Source: Leeuwenhoekiella aestuarii
GTDB taxonomy: Bacteria > Bacteroidota > Bacteroidia > Flavobacteriales > Flavobacteriaceae
Reading direction: 5' to 3'
Assembly: GCF_004104055.1 (NCBI RefSeq)
Contig: NZ_QOVJ01000007.1
Span: 119,540-183,539, forward strand
DNA: 64,000 bases
A program made the position numbers and the translations under genes. The notes under the pieces are model-generated. The model did not search any database and was not told where the DNA came from. It saw only the letters and a program-made list of their open reading frames with translations. The first letter of the stretch is position 1, and every line of letters begins with the position of its first letter. Below are positions 56,801 through 64,000 of the stretch, piece by piece.

Positions 56801-57766
56801 CTAAGAACCCTGTAGCGTATTTATGCTGCCGTCAGGATTGTAGTCAAATTCAATCACCTTCATGCTTCTCAACCAGGTCTTACCTCCTGAAGGAACACTG
56901 TCATGATAGAACAGGTACCATTTGTCGTTAAATTCGATAATTGAATGATGCGTCGTCCAGCCTACAACCGGCGTTAAGATTACTCCGCGATAGGTGAACG
57001 GTCCGTAAGGATTGTCTCCTGTTGCATAACATAACTTGTGCGTGTTTCCAGTGCTGTACGAAAAGTAATAGGTACCCTGGTATTTATGCACCCAGGAAGC
57101 CTCAAAAAATCTTCGGTCGTGATCCCCTGCCGTTAATGGCTTTCCCTTATCATCTAAGATAACAATGGGTTTAGACGCTTCGGCGAACTCCAGCATATCT
57201 TCACTCATTTTCGCAATTCGAGCGGGTAAGGCGGGTTCGCGATCTGCCGGTTCTGCACCACACTCAATAGCTTTACCGTCCCTGTAGCGTTGCAACTGAC
57301 CGCCCCACAAGCCTCCAAAGTACATATAATGCGCACCGTCATCGTCTTTAAATAAACAAGGGTCGATAGAGAAACTACCTTTCATAGGCGCTTCTAATGG
57401 CTTAAATGGACCTTCGGGCTTATCTCCTATTGCCACGCCTATTCTAAAAATATCTGTCTGATCTTTAAGTGGAAAATACAGGTAATACTTACCGTCCTTA
57501 AAGGCGATATCACAGTCCCAAAGCTGTCTGCCTGCCCATGGAATATCTTTTACACTCAGTACTTCTCCGTGATCAGTAACCTCTCCGTCTATAGCATTCA
57601 TTGAGAAGACGTGGTAATCACGCATATCAAAATGATCTCCGTTATCATTCTCAGGAATTCCAGACTCTACGTCGTGAGAAGGATAAATATAAATTTTACC
57701 ATTAAATACGTGAGCAGAAGGATCTGCCATATATGCGTGATCTACTAAGTATCTGGGTTCTTTCAT
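56801..57766 (-). CDS. GH43 beta-xylosidase, cytoplasmic (subfamily 1-like)
   Basis: 321 residues, a bare catalytic domain with no signal peptide (starts MKEPRYLVDHAYMADPS). Triad: Asp in YMADPSAHVF, Asp in FSIDPCLFKDDDG, Glu in FFEASWVHKYQG. The compact PSHDVESGIPENDNGDHFDMRDYHVFS region is typical of short intracellular xylosidases. With the GPH symporter at the head of the same operon, it likely splits imported xylobiose or arabinoxylobiose in the cytoplasm. It lies 61 bases after the GH43-CBM6 gene, and a terminator follows. Confidence 0.87.
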   Translation of the reverse strand: MKEPRYLVDHAYMADPSAHVFNGKIYIYPSHDVESGIPENDNGDHFDMRDYHVFSMNAIDGEVTDHGEVLSVKDIPWAGRQLWDCDIAFKDGKYYLYFPLKDQTDIFRIGVAIGDKPEGPFKPLEAPMKGSFSIDPCLFKDDDGAHYMYFGGLWGGQLQRYRDGKAIECGAEPADREPALPARIAKMSEDMLEFAEASKPIVILDDKGKPLTAGDHDRRFFEASWVHKYQGTYYFSYSTGNTHKLCYATGDNPYGPFTYRGVILTPVVGWTTHHSIIEFNDKWYLFYHDSVPSGGKTWLRSMKVIEFDYNPDGSINTLQGS

Positions 57767-57827
57767 TGTTTATTTTTTATAGCTATTATTAGTTTTATGA
57801 TTCTTTTGTTGGACTTACTCTACCGCT

Positions 57828-59189
57828 TTAGTCCTTAAAGCGTATCCAATCTATGCTTGCCTCACCTGTTTTTAACACCAATTTTAAATCGTAAACAGCA
57901 GTCGCTATTTGAGGTAGGGCTGCTTCATATTCAAGCCACCCTGTATTTGCGGGGATCTCAATCTCTGCAAGTATGGTATTGTTTGTCGCATCTACAATCT
58001 GGAGTTGTGATTTTTTAGTAGCATTCACACGCATAGCAAGACTAGCATAAGTCTTATCAAAATCTACTGCATTGTATTGTACCCAGTCGTTTTGCTTTAA
58101 AGCAATATTCCAACCTTCAAACGTATTCTGCAAATTATTAAAATGCAAGGTTGCAGCGGTACTTTTAGCACTATACCGGTCAATCTGAAGCTTCTCTGAA
58201 GCCTTATTAATTCCTATTCCACGAAGTGTAGGTATTACTTTTTTAATCGTTCCGTCTGTGTTGAAAGAAAGACTGTCTGCCCGTATAGACCTGTTTTTAT
58301 CAAAGTCTGGTGAAAGGTCATTATGATGGTAAAACAAATACCACTGATCTTTGTAATCTACAATAGAATGATGGTTGGTCCAGCAACCTGTTGGGCTTTC
58401 GTCCATAATTACCCCGGTAACCTGAAAAGGGCCCATTGGGCTGTCACCTATCGCATACTCGAGACGTTCTGTTTTGTTTTCTACATGAGGATAGGTCAGG
58501 TAGTATTTGCCATTACGCTCAAACATAAAAGGACCTTCGAGGTGGCCCTCTTCCGGTAAATTTGCAATAATGCTGGGTTCTGAAGCAAGTTCAGTCATAT
58601 TTGCGTTCAACTTAGCCATATGAATATAACGACCTGACCAATATAAATATGCCTGACCATCGTGATCAATAAACACATTAGGGTCTATGCCATTTACATT
58701 GGCAATAGGCTTTTCCTGCGGAGTAAACGGACCTTCCGGATTGTCACCTATTGCAACACCTATTGTGAATCCTTCAGTATCTTTCGGTTTTGTAGGGAAA
58801 TAGAAATAGTATTTCCCATCTTTCTCTACACAATCGGGAGCCCACATGCTATACCCTTCAGCATCAGCCCAGGGCACATCTTTTTGATTAAGTATTTCCC
58901 CGTGATCGTTCCAAGTTGTAAGATCTTCCGATGAAAAAACATGGTAGTCCTCCATACAGAACCAACCGAGACGACCTTTTTCTTCGGTACACATAATATC
59001 GTGAGAAGGGTACACGTATACTTTGTTATTGAATACACGTGCGGTAGGATCTGCGGTATACTGATCACGAATTAATGGATTTTGTGCCCAAATAAACTGA
59101 ACACCAAGTATAAACGTTACTATTAATACATAGCTGTATTTTAGTTGTAGCTCTAATCCGAAAGTTTTATCATTCGTTTTTTTCATCAT
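57828..59189 (-). CDS. GH43 arabinofuranosidase/xylosidase with C-terminal CBM6
   Basis: 453 residues. The start MMKKTNDKTFG precedes the hydrophobic signal (YVLIVTFILGVQFIWAQ), a somewhat long n-region. Triad: Asp in YTADPTARVF, Asp in NGIDPNVFIDHDG, Glu in HLEGPFMFERNG. Residues about 325-453 are CBM6-like (YSAKSTAATLHFNN, DWVQYNAVDFDKTYASLAMRVN, IDWIRF). Same domain plan and length as 26116-27477. Probably removes arabinose from arabinoxylan oligosaccharides in the periplasm. It directly abuts the preceding GH43 (59189/59190). Confidence 0.88.
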   Translation of the reverse strand: MMKKTNDKTFGLELQLKYSYVLIVTFILGVQFIWAQNPLIRDQYTADPTARVFNNKVYVYPSHDIMCTEEKGRLGWFCMEDYHVFSSEDLTTWNDHGEILNQKDVPWADAEGYSMWAPDCVEKDGKYYFYFPTKPKDTEGFTIGVAIGDNPEGPFTPQEKPIANVNGIDPNVFIDHDGQAYLYWSGRYIHMAKLNANMTELASEPSIIANLPEEGHLEGPFMFERNGKYYLTYPHVENKTERLEYAIGDSPMGPFQVTGVIMDESPTGCWTNHHSIVDYKDQWYLFYHHNDLSPDFDKNRSIRADSLSFNTDGTIKKVIPTLRGIGINKASEKLQIDRYSAKSTAATLHFNNLQNTFEGWNIALKQNDWVQYNAVDFDKTYASLAMRVNATKKSQLQIVDATNNTILAEIEIPANTGWLEYEAALPQIATAVYDLKLVLKTGEASIDWIRFKD

Positions 59190-60770
59190 TTAATTCGTTG
59201 TAGAAGAACGTGTATCTGTTATTCTGAAATAATCAAAATCGACATAGCCACCTATATTCTCAGTAGCATAATTAAACAAACCGAAGCGATAGCCCATAAA
59301 ATGAGGAAGAGTGTATTGCATCTGTAACACTTCGCCGAATGATTCCCATTTCTTTCCATCTAAGCTGTAGTAGAAATAGGCCTTATCTGTACGGTTTTTA
59401 AAATCACACTCAATTTTAAAATATACGGTATCCTGATTGAGTTCAATTTTTGAAAGCAAGCCGCCATCTTCATCGTTTTTACTCATAAAAATAGCCTTCT
59501 GATCTCCGTCGCAGGTTACGCCGATCAGTCCGTATTTTTTCTGAAGGATGGCCAATCCGGCAAAATCACCGGATTTCATATTCGCAACATCTATTTTGAT
59601 AGTGCCTGAAGATTCGGGACCTATACTTCGCTGGGTAAGCGTGTTTTTTGCCTGTAGAAACAGCGTATCAATTCTTCCGGCTTTGAGGCGTAAATAACCG
59701 GGAAGCTCTGAAACAGACCACAACGAATTGTCAGGGTTGTGGTTAAACTGCCAAACTAAAGGAAGTGAAGGATCTCCCACTTCCCGCTCAAAATCGTCTG
59801 AATTGACGATACCCGGAATCAAACTTCCGTTTGCAGGTAAGTCTAAGTTATCTGGTACTTTTCCGTCTACACCCAGAACCGGCCAGTCATTTTCCCATTT
59901 TACAGGAACTAAATAAGGAATTCTCCCCACAGCCCCGCTATCCTGAAAAAGATACGAAAACCAGTCGCCAGAAGGTGTATCTATCAATCCGCCCTGTGCG
60001 ACGCCTTTATCCTGAAGTGCAATTCTACCTTCATAAGGACCGGTTATCTGATCTGCCCGATGAATGATCACCGTACGCATTCCATTGCGAGGCCAGGCGA
60101 TATTGAATAGGTAAAATTTACCATTGTGTTTAAAAAGTTGTGATCCCTCTGCCGGTAAAATGATTGAAGCACCTATAGGTTTAGTAGCATTTTTAATTAA
60201 GACCTGCTGCGTATTTTCTTTTACTCCGCTCAGATCATCTTTAAGCTCAACAATACTAAGCTCTCCTGCTCCCCAAATCATATAAATCTTTCCATCTTCA
60301 AAAAATAGCGTGTGATCGTGATAGGAAGGGGCAAATTCGTGTTTTTCCCAAGGACCGTTCTCAATATCGCTGGTGGTATAAATATGCGTTTTCCCAGACG
60401 TTGCTGAAAAAGTTGATAAATAATAGATACCCTTATGAAACCTCAATGAACTTGCCCACGAGCCTCGCCCATAGGTTTGCTCACCGTTTTCAAGATTCAT
60501 GGCATCATTTTCAACCAGTCTGTCATAAGCATAGCCTATGAGTTTCCAGTTTGTAAGATCTTTTGATTTCATTATGGGTACTCCAGGGCTCATATGCATC
60601 GTAGTACTGCTCATATAATACGTACTATCGACCCGTATGATAGCCATATCCGGGACATCTGCGTGGATTAATGGGTTGGATGCCGTCTTTTGCGCAACGG
60701 CCTGGAGCGCGCACATACTTAATCCTAAAATCCAAATTTTGATGCGATATGTATAATTACCTATTACCAA
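59190..60770 (-). CDS. GH43 beta-xylosidase/arabinofuranosidase with C-terminal beta-sandwich
   Basis: 526 residues; signal peptide to AVAQ (about 26). N-terminal GH43 domain: Asp in HADVPDMAII, acid Glu in LPAEGSQLFKHNG. The usual I-D-P position of the second Asp reads SYHDHTLFFEDG, so the Asp is kept but the following Pro is His. The MSSTTMHMSPGVPIMKSKDLTNWKLIGY block places it near GH43 subfamily 12. Residues about 335-526 form a jelly-roll of the DUF1349/beta-xylosidase C-terminal type (GDFAGLAILQKKYG, FGLFNYATENIGGYVDFDYFRI). It lies 8 bases downstream of GH10. Confidence 0.86.
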   Translation of the reverse strand: MVIGNYTYRIKIWILGLSMCALQAVAQKTASNPLIHADVPDMAIIRVDSTYYMSSTTMHMSPGVPIMKSKDLTNWKLIGYAYDRLVENDAMNLENGEQTYGRGSWASSLRFHKGIYYLSTFSATSGKTHIYTTSDIENGPWEKHEFAPSYHDHTLFFEDGKIYMIWGAGELSIVELKDDLSGVKENTQQVLIKNATKPIGASIILPAEGSQLFKHNGKFYLFNIAWPRNGMRTVIIHRADQITGPYEGRIALQDKGVAQGGLIDTPSGDWFSYLFQDSGAVGRIPYLVPVKWENDWPVLGVDGKVPDNLDLPANGSLIPGIVNSDDFEREVGDPSLPLVWQFNHNPDNSLWSVSELPGYLRLKAGRIDTLFLQAKNTLTQRSIGPESSGTIKIDVANMKSGDFAGLAILQKKYGLIGVTCDGDQKAIFMSKNDEDGGLLSKIELNQDTVYFKIECDFKNRTDKAYFYYSLDGKKWESFGEVLQMQYTLPHFMGYRFGLFNYATENIGGYVDFDYFRITDTRSSTTN

Positions 60771-60778
60771 ACCAGAAT

Positions 60779-61918
60779 TTATTTTTTTGCGATTGCAATG
60801 ATTGAGTCTACAACACTTTTTGGTTTGTTATCCCGATCAAAAAGCAACGGGTAATCTTTACGTCCACCTATCGGCCAGTTGTTTCTCCAAGAATTACCAT
60901 CATTAACACCCCATAAGGTTACTTTGTCAATTTTATCTTCATGTTTCAGAAATAACTTAAAAAAATCTAAACATCTTTTATTAAAAGCGGTACTTACCGA
61001 ATCTGGTAACTTATTGGGATACGGATTCATCTTCTCTTTATACTCAAAATTTGCAGAAACTTCTGCTCCCTGGTTATCCCAGGGAGAAGGGAGAACGGTA
61101 ATATCGAATTCAGTTACCGAAACTTTAAGTCCCAAATCTGAAAATGCAGTAATGGTTTTCTCAAACTCTTCAAGTTCTGGGTAGTCCATACCTACATGGC
61201 CTTGCATCCCTACCCCATGAATGGGTACTCCCTGCTCCTGCAGTTGTTTTACCATACGTACAATACCTTCTCTTTTTTCAGGTAAGGAAGTTGAATAATC
61301 ATTGTAATATAATTCCGCATCAGGATCTGCTTCGTGTGCAAACTCAAATGCCATTTTTATAAAATCTTCTCCGAGCAGATCGTAAAACTTACTTTTTCTC
61401 AATGTCCCATCATCCAAAACAGCCTCATTTACAACATCCCATGTTTTTATTTTTCCTTTGTAGCGAGATACCACCGTATTGATGTGATTTTTCATTCTGG
61501 AAATGAGTTCATCACGGTTAATTTCTTGATCGAGACTGTCTTTAAAAAACCATTTAGGTGTTTGAGAATGCCAAATAAGTGTATGCCCATGAATGACCAT
61601 ATTATTTTCTTCACCAAAAGCTACAAACTTGTCTGCAATAGAGAAATCATACTCCCCCTGATTAGGAACCAGACGTTCACTTTTCATACAGTTCTCAGCG
61701 ACAATAGAATTAAAATTTTGTCGTACAACCTCTAATTCTTCAGGGTTGTAACCGCTAATTTGTCTTATGTTTAAAGCAGTACCAATAAGAAACTTATCTG
61801 CCAGAGCTTCTTTTAATTTTAACGGTTTTTCATCTAACTGCGCAGTATCTGAAGATTTATTAGGCTTGCAGCTTACCAGCAATACTGCCAGTAGAATAAG
61901 TGACGATAAATAGTTCAT
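60779..61918 (-). CDS. GH10 endo-beta-1,4-xylanase lipoprotein
   Basis: 379 residues; lipobox LLVSC, lipidated Cys17, so probably at the cell surface or outer-membrane inner face. All canonical GH10 elements are present: FNSIVAENCMKSE (the -2 subsite Glu-Asn), GHTLIWHSQTPKW, acid/base Glu165 in WDVVNEAV, YYNDYS, HGVGMQGHVG, nucleophile Glu270 in VSVTEFDI, and WGVNDGNSW. It cleaves the xylan backbone. Second gene of the operon headed by the GPH symporter (15 bases apart); this order of transporter, xylanase and GH43 resembles xylan clusters of Prevotella. Confidence 0.94.
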   Translation of the reverse strand: MNYLSSLILLAVLLVSCKPNKSSDTAQLDEKPLKLKEALADKFLIGTALNIRQISGYNPEELEVVRQNFNSIVAENCMKSERLVPNQGEYDFSIADKFVAFGEENNMVIHGHTLIWHSQTPKWFFKDSLDQEINRDELISRMKNHINTVVSRYKGKIKTWDVVNEAVLDDGTLRKSKFYDLLGEDFIKMAFEFAHEADPDAELYYNDYSTSLPEKREGIVRMVKQLQEQGVPIHGVGMQGHVGMDYPELEEFEKTITAFSDLGLKVSVTEFDITVLPSPWDNQGAEVSANFEYKEKMNPYPNKLPDSVSTAFNKRCLDFFKLFLKHEDKIDKVTLWGVNDGNSWRNNWPIGGRKDYPLLFDRDNKPKSVVDSIIAIAKK

Positions 61919-61933
61919 TTAAGTAGTTTAAGT

Positions 61934-63415
61934 TTATAATCTTTTAGGTGAAGGCTCGCGTCTATTTGATAATTCTTCTTGTATCTCAAGTTCTTTAGCC
62001 TTGTTAATTTTATAGAAAATCAAGCAAGCAACACTTACAAAGAAGAAAAGTGCCGGATAAATACTTACCGATAATTTAATACCTGAAATGGTTAACGCAT
62101 CCTGAAGTACTGCCTGCTCATCGTATCCATACCAGGCTAATAATCCTGCAACTAAAGCACCACCAATACTCAAGCCTGCTTTAAGGCCAAAGATCATTGC
62201 TGAAAAAATAATCGCTGTAGCCCTGCGGAAATTAATAAGCTCTGAGTAATCTGCGACATCGGCGATCATCGCCCACAACAAAGGAGTAGATATACCGTAA
62301 AACAAACCGTGAACCAATTGTGTTATAAATATTAATGCAATAGCATTATTATCATAAAAGTAAAAGAGAACGAGACAAACCGCAGATAAAAACAAACTGA
62401 GACCGAATATGTCCCGCTTACCAAATGTATCTGCTAGCAGTTTAGAAAACCCGATTCCTATCATCATCATTATAATACCGCCGGCATTAAACAGACTAAA
62501 CCCTGAAGTTGCGGGATCATCAGGCCATGTAAAGCCAACAAATCCCAGATTGATAAGCCACTCATTAAGATTCAAAATAAAGCCGTTAAAGCCAATATTT
62601 TCTAAGAACGTGCTAAGGCTCGCATTGTCTACGAAATCATTAAAGTAATAGACATACATCCCACCTTTAAGTGAAAGAGTCACAAAAACAAAAATGGTAA
62701 TCAACAGAACAGCACGCCAAGGCTTATTTTTTACAAGGTCTTTAATATCCTGCTTGACGGAAGAAACACCTTCAGCCTGTGGCAACACGCGTTCCCGTGT
62801 AGTTAAAAAGGTAATGATAAAAAAGATAACCCCCACAATTGCAAACAACCAGATGGTTTGTTTAAAACCTTCAACTTTATCGCCTTCTCCAAGAATTAGA
62901 ACAAGCGGTAATAAAAGCACCTGTACGACAAATTGAGCAACCATTACTGCCACAAATCGATAGGAAGAAATACTATTACGTTCAGACATATTTCCGGTCA
63001 TAACGCCACTAAGTGAGGCATAAGGCAGGTTATTAGCTGAATAAATAATTACCAATAAAATATAGGTAATCAAAGCATAAGTAACTTTACCTGTCAAATC
63101 AAAATCTGGCGTGCTGAAAGCAAGGATTGCTACGATACCAAAAGGAATGGAAGTAAATAAAATCCAGGGACGAAATTTTCCCCATCGCGTCTTAGTACGA
63201 TCTGCAATAACACCCATAACCGGGTTAAAAAAGGCTCCTATCATCCCTCCCGTAAAAATGATAAATGACGCTTTGCCCGGTGGTATCTTGTAAACATCTG
63301 TATAAAAGAAAGCCAGAAAGGTCATTAAGGTCTGAAAAATAAGATTAGCTGCCAGATCGCCTAAACTATATCCTATTTTCTCTATTACAGAAATATTATC
63401 TTGGGTTGATTTCAT
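61934..63415 (-). CDS. GPH-family (glycoside-pentoside-hexuronide) cation symporter
   Basis: 493 residues with about twelve hydrophobic segments and no cleaved signal. GPH/MFS signatures: IGYSLGDLAANLIFQ at the N-terminus, IGAFFNPVMGVIADRTKTRWGKFRPWIL cytoplasmic loop, IYSANNLPYASLSGVMTG, and WAMIADVADYSELINFRRATAIIFS. It probably carries xylobiose or other short xylo-oligosaccharides across the inner membrane, supplying the signal-less GH43 at 56801-57766 in the same operon. A perfect 14-base palindrome (63430-63443) lies just upstream of the start, and an operator-like box lies at 63758-63773. Confidence 0.92.
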   Translation of the reverse strand: MKSTQDNISVIEKIGYSLGDLAANLIFQTLMTFLAFFYTDVYKIPPGKASFIIFTGGMIGAFFNPVMGVIADRTKTRWGKFRPWILFTSIPFGIVAILAFSTPDFDLTGKVTYALITYILLVIIYSANNLPYASLSGVMTGNMSERNSISSYRFVAVMVAQFVVQVLLLPLVLILGEGDKVEGFKQTIWLFAIVGVIFFIITFLTTRERVLPQAEGVSSVKQDIKDLVKNKPWRAVLLITIFVFVTLSLKGGMYVYYFNDFVDNASLSTFLENIGFNGFILNLNEWLINLGFVGFTWPDDPATSGFSLFNAGGIIMMMIGIGFSKLLADTFGKRDIFGLSLFLSAVCLVLFYFYDNNAIALIFITQLVHGLFYGISTPLLWAMIADVADYSELINFRRATAIIFSAMIFGLKAGLSIGGALVAGLLAWYGYDEQAVLQDALTISGIKLSVSIYPALFFFVSVACLIFYKINKAKELEIQEELSNRREPSPKRL

Positions 63416-63757
63416 ATTATTTCACCTACTTTAACTAGTTAAACACATTCATTTATAAATATCATTTACCTATATAACTTCAGTACTCATTATTACGACG
63501 ATAATACTATAACAGGCTATTCAACTATTAATAAAAATTGAAATGTGATATTGATTTATCTTTTAATAACTAAATGTAATACAAGGATATACAAAAACAT
63601 CTAAGTATTATAGTTTTTTTGACTATTAGCTATTTTTTCAAAAAAAAGCTTTCCTTATTTATTCTTAATCAGTTTATCTAAACTCTTTACTTTTTGCTAA
63701 CACATCCTAAATCTTCAGGAACTATCTACATATAGTAGAACTAAAACTAAAAATGCA

Positions 63758-63773
63758 CCGCAATCGATTAAGT
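63758..63773. promoter_or_regulatory. LacI-type operator-like box upstream of the GPH operon
   Basis: CCGCAATCGATTAAGT matches ACGCAATCGATTGCGT at 13 of 16 bases, with an intact GCAATCGATT core. It lies 342 bases upstream of the GPH start, further than the other boxes, so it may instead serve a gene beyond the window. Confidence 0.5.
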
Positions 63774-63815
63774 AATAATTTATATGCTCTAAAGAACATC
63801 AATATATTATAGGAA

Positions 63816-63832
63816 AGCCTCGCAAGGAGGCT
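63816..63832. terminator. Small GC-rich hairpin, possible terminator of a gene outside the window
   Basis: AGCCTC and GAGGCT arms with a GCAAG loop. Read on the minus strand it is followed by only TTCCT, so it is a weak terminator candidate. Confidence 0.35.
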
Positions 63833-64000
63833 CCCCAAAAAAGTTGCCAGTAAAAACACACTTATAATAATACTAACAAACAATTCAATTTATTTTACTC
63901 GATACTCGAGATTTAAATACTTCGAGACTTGTCACGTTCAGTTTAATATTTCGCGGGCTTGTCCCGAAGTAGTTTGCTTCTAAAACGCGTTAGCTATAAT

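Larger units (their letters stand above)
63416..64000. other. Upstream region of the GPH-GH10-GH43 operon
   Basis: 585 bases without a supported gene. It contains the palindrome TTTAACTAGTTAAA at 63430-63443, an operator-like box at 63758-63773, a small hairpin at 63816-63832 (AGCCTC/GAGGCT), and an imperfect inverted repeat near the window end (63919-63970). Confidence 0.6.

Overview
The window is a large, dense xylan-degradation locus from a member of the Bacteroidota, most likely a marine or soil flavobacterium. The support is: two SusC/SusD outer-membrane pairs with CarboxypepD_reg/TonB-box N-termini, a hybrid two-component regulator, lipoprotein signal peptides throughout, low GC, and a Bacteroidota-type promoter (TTG then TAnnTTTG) ahead of susC1. 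I see no tRNA, rRNA, CRISPR array, insertion sequence or phage gene. Family assignments rest on motifs read by eye, not on database searches.

Layout. (1) 1-5798, minus strand: GH3, SGNH acetylesterase, and the start of a VCBS/FG-GAP lipoprotein cut by the window edge. (2) 5799-6396: divergent control region with two near-identical LacI-type boxes. (3) 6397-11458, plus: susC1-susD1, closed by a perfect hairpin. (4) 29415-11878, minus: a nine-gene operon GH97, GH43-CBM6, GH95, GH127/146-like, GH3, two CE1 esterases, a three-domain SGNH-CE1-CE1 esterase and a GH43, ending in a strong terminator. (5) 29790-33923, plus: hybrid two-component system. (6) 44511-33926, minus: susC2-susD2, hairpin, VCBS/UnbV lipoprotein, PAP2/vanadium-haloperoxidase-like protein, GH10. 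(7) 44816-55163, plus: a DUF255 thioredoxin-fold lipoprotein, a LacI-family regulator, then GH67, SDR, UxuA and GH115. (8) 63415-55336, minus: GPH-family symporter, GH10, GH43, GH43-CBM6, a cytoplasmic GH43, a terminator, and a CE15 glucuronoyl esterase.

How it fits together (inference from families). Two surface GH10 lipoproteins cut the xylan backbone. SusC/D pairs import the oligosaccharides. Periplasmic enzymes strip the side chains: GH67 and GH115 remove (methyl)glucuronic acid, CE15 breaks glucuronoyl (lignin-type) esters, four CE1 domains remove feruloyl or acetyl groups, SGNH esterases remove acetyl, GH43 and GH127/146-like enzymes remove arabinose, and GH95 and GH97 remove L-galactose or fucose and alpha-galactose. 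GH3 and GH43 beta-xylosidases finish the chain. The GPH symporter moves small products into the cytoplasm, where a signal-less GH43 can act, and the SDR/UxuA pair feeds glucuronate into central metabolism. The enzyme set points to a complex, esterified, galactose-bearing glucuronoarabinoxylan such as cereal or grass xylan.

Regulation looks two-layered: a hybrid two-component system, and a LacI-family repressor with a recurring ACGCAAtCGgTTGCGT-type palindrome at five or more promoters. The least understood part is the susCD2-VCBS/UnbV-haloperoxidase-like-GH10 operon, which has a partial VCBS relative at the left edge.
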